This document shows positions 62,816 to 64,000 of a stretch of 64,000 nt of DNA, one piece after another (the stretch's first letter is position 1; each line of letters starts with the position of its first letter). The DNA comes from Tolypothrix bouteillei VB521301 (lineage in GTDB: Bacteria > Cyanobacteriota > Cyanobacteriia > Cyanobacteriales > Nostocaceae). The translations under genes were made by a program, and so were the position numbers. The notes beneath the pieces were generated by a model. The model was not told the DNA's origin, searched no databases, and worked only from the letters and a program-made list of their open reading frames with translations. Location: NCBI RefSeq assembly GCF_000760695.4, contig NZ_JHEG04000001.1, positions 9,327,540 through 9,391,539 on the forward strand, written 5' to 3'.

Positions 62816-64000
62816 GTGGATAAAATTCAGCAATTACAACAATTTGTACGGTGGTTTTGGGAAGTAGCTAAACGCTACTGGGGATCTCAGGAGCGGTTTC
62901 GAGCATGGGGATTGTTAGCAGCAGCCGTTCTTTTTATCATCCTCGCTAACAACGCTAGTGCTTTACTGAATCGTTATCAGGGAGAGTTTACCACTGCACT
63001 AAGCAATAAGCAATTAGAGAGTTTTCAGCATTCTCTGCTCCTGTTCGGGGGAACGTTACTGGCGTTAATTATTTTCTCGTTTTTTGAGAATTTTATTCAA
63101 AATAAACTGCAACTCTACTGGCGAGAGTGGTTGACCAAAGATTTCCTCGATCGCTATTTTGCCGATCGCGCCTTTTATCAAATTAACGGCAATAAGGCGA
63201 TCGACAACCCCGATCAGCGTATTTCCGAAGATATCGAGTCTTTTATAAGCAGTTCCCTCACATATTCTCTTTCCCTCGGCAGTTATGCTCTGAATGGTTT
63301 TCTCTTTATCAATATTCTCTGGAGTATCAACAAAAACCTCGTTTTTGTCGCTATTCTAACGGCACTGGTTCAAACCTTGGTCAGTTTTTTCATTGGTCGG
63401 ATTCTCACACCGCTAAACTTCAAAAACCTGCAATATCAAGCAGACTTTCGTTATAGTTTAGTCCACGTGCGTAATAATAGCGAATCAATCGCTTTTTACA
63501 AAGGAGAGGAAGAGGAAGAAGAAATGGTTCAATCGAAGTTCTTCCGATTACTTGCCGTTCTCCATGCCAAAATCCTTCCTAGTAGTCTCTTAGATGCAAT
63601 CAATAATAGTTTAAATTTTACTGTTTGGATTATTGCCTATCTCATTCTTGCCCCACAATATTTCGCAGGGCAGGTTACCTTTGGCGATGTGACTCGTTCT
63701 GTTACCGCTTTTTTAACAATCGTGAGTGTTTTTAGTTGGTTCGCAAGATCTTTTGAAGGATTAACTCTTTTCGCTGCCGTCATCAAACGGCTAGGAACTT
63801 TTTCCGATTATTTGCACCAAAATCAAAAACCTGCGCCTTCGCAATGTGTTATCGATACCTTAATCGAACCTCGTTTTGCCCTCAGTCACGTCACGGTAAA
63901 AACTCCCGATCAAAAACGGGTGCTAGTGGAAGATTTCTCAGTAGAAGTTCCTCCTAGTGAGGGAATTTTAGTGATGGGGGCTTCTGGGTCAGGAAAAAGT
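62816..64000 (+). CDS. SbmA/YddA-like ABC transporter, 5' part
   Basis: A GTG-started frame that runs off the window: 395 codons visible. A membrane domain of about six helices (AWGLLAAAVLFIILANNASA, then LLFGGTLLALIIFSFFENFI and others) is followed by the start of an ATP-binding domain with the Walker A GASGSGKS at the very edge. The WREWLTKDFLDRYFADRAFY, DNPDQRISEDIESF and ADFRYSLVHVRNNSESIAFY motifs are those of SbmA/YddA-type transporters fused to a nucleotide-binding domain. The signature and Walker B motifs lie outside the window. The frame upstream is closed by a stop codon 4 codons before the GTG. Confidence 0.85.
   Translation, partial: MDKIQQLQQFVRWFWEVAKRYWGSQERFRAWGLLAAAVLFIILANNASALLNRYQGEFTTALSNKQLESFQHSLLLFGGTLLALIIFSFFENFIQNKLQLYWREWLTKDFLDRYFADRAFYQINGNKAIDNPDQRISEDIESFISSSLTYSLSLGSYALNGFLFINILWSINKNLVFVAILTALVQTLVSFFIGRILTPLNFKNLQYQADFRYSLVHVRNNSESIAFYKGEEEEEEMVQSKFFRLLAVLHAKILPSSLLDAINNSLNFTVWIIAYLILAPQYFAGQVTFGDVTRSVTAFLTIVSVFSWFARSFEGLTLFAAVIKRLGTFSDYLHQNQKPAPSQCVIDTLIEPRFALSHVTVKTPDQKRVLVEDFSVEVPPSEGILVMGASGSGKS

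Noticed and set aside
1..64000. CRISPR array or tRNA/rRNA genes
   Set aside because: No regularly spaced direct repeats with unique spacers and no cloverleaf or rRNA signatures were seen by eye; a tRNAscan/Rfam search would settle small RNAs.

Overview
The window comes from a cyanobacterium, most likely a filamentous, Nostocales-type one. The evidence is the abundance of HIP1-like GCGATCGC/CGATCG sites, cyanobacteria-typical families (DUF1822, DUF928, CHAT, CHASE2, AAA_35-WD40, polyphosphate glucokinase, a Synechocystis-type glutaredoxin-linked arsenate reductase, a PsbZ-like peptide) and intergenic repeats of the kind common in Nostocales. GC is modest, except in a visibly richer block near 59.4-61.8 kb. 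No rRNA, tRNA or CRISPR array was seen.

Left region (1-17.2 kb): surface and signalling genes. A membrane-anchored TPR-CHAT caspase-like protein, a protein with two PPC-like beta-sandwiches and a large two-partner-secretion haemagglutinin lie on the + strand. They converge on a sigma-70-family factor/DUF1822 pair on the - strand. A second CHAT protein, fused to a CHASE2 sensor, and a DUF928 protein are transcribed divergently from the sigma factor. Then come a repeat-rich GNDTI protein, a small secreted protein and a probable lipoprotein. A 40-bp piece of the DUF928 gene recurs 3.5 kb downstream as a recombination or duplication scar.

Middle left (17.2-26 kb): an SDR oxidoreductase, an Rpn/PD-(D/E)XK protein with in-frame 12-bp repeats, ppgK, a creatininase-family hydrolase, an intergenic island of inverted repeats, a small zinc-ribbon protein, and a six-part response regulator (REC, winged helix, Hpt-like, two REC, GGDEF).

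Centre (26.4-49.6 kb): a 23-kb, entirely minus-strand exopolysaccharide cluster. In transcription order it encodes two CapD/WbpM-like dehydratases, a flippase, two glycosyltransferases, an O-antigen ligase/polymerase-like protein, AsnB, a UDP-sugar dehydrogenase, a UDP-glucuronate epimerase, a glycosyltransferase, a pectate-lyase-fold probable lipoprotein, an initiating sugar transferase, ATP-grasp, BioF2/FemAB-like, HAD and DegT enzymes, and a Wzc-type tyrosine autokinase. Together they would make nucleotide sugars, start and extend a lipid-linked repeat unit, decorate it, flip it, polymerise it and export it.

Right region (49.7-64 kb): two tiny unlisted genes converge on a shared hairpin; the minus-strand one encodes a PsbZ-like single helix. 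Next are an acr3-arsC arsenic operon with a palindromic operator candidate, a decayed IS1182-type transposase, an adjacent pair of AAA-like NTPases (one with an HTH, one with PAS and 14 WD40 repeats), a higher-GC block with a secreted protein and a membrane protein translationally coupled to a PrsW-type protease, a secreted protein with a 216-bp tandem duplication, and the 5' part of an SbmA/YddA-like ABC transporter cut off by the window edge.
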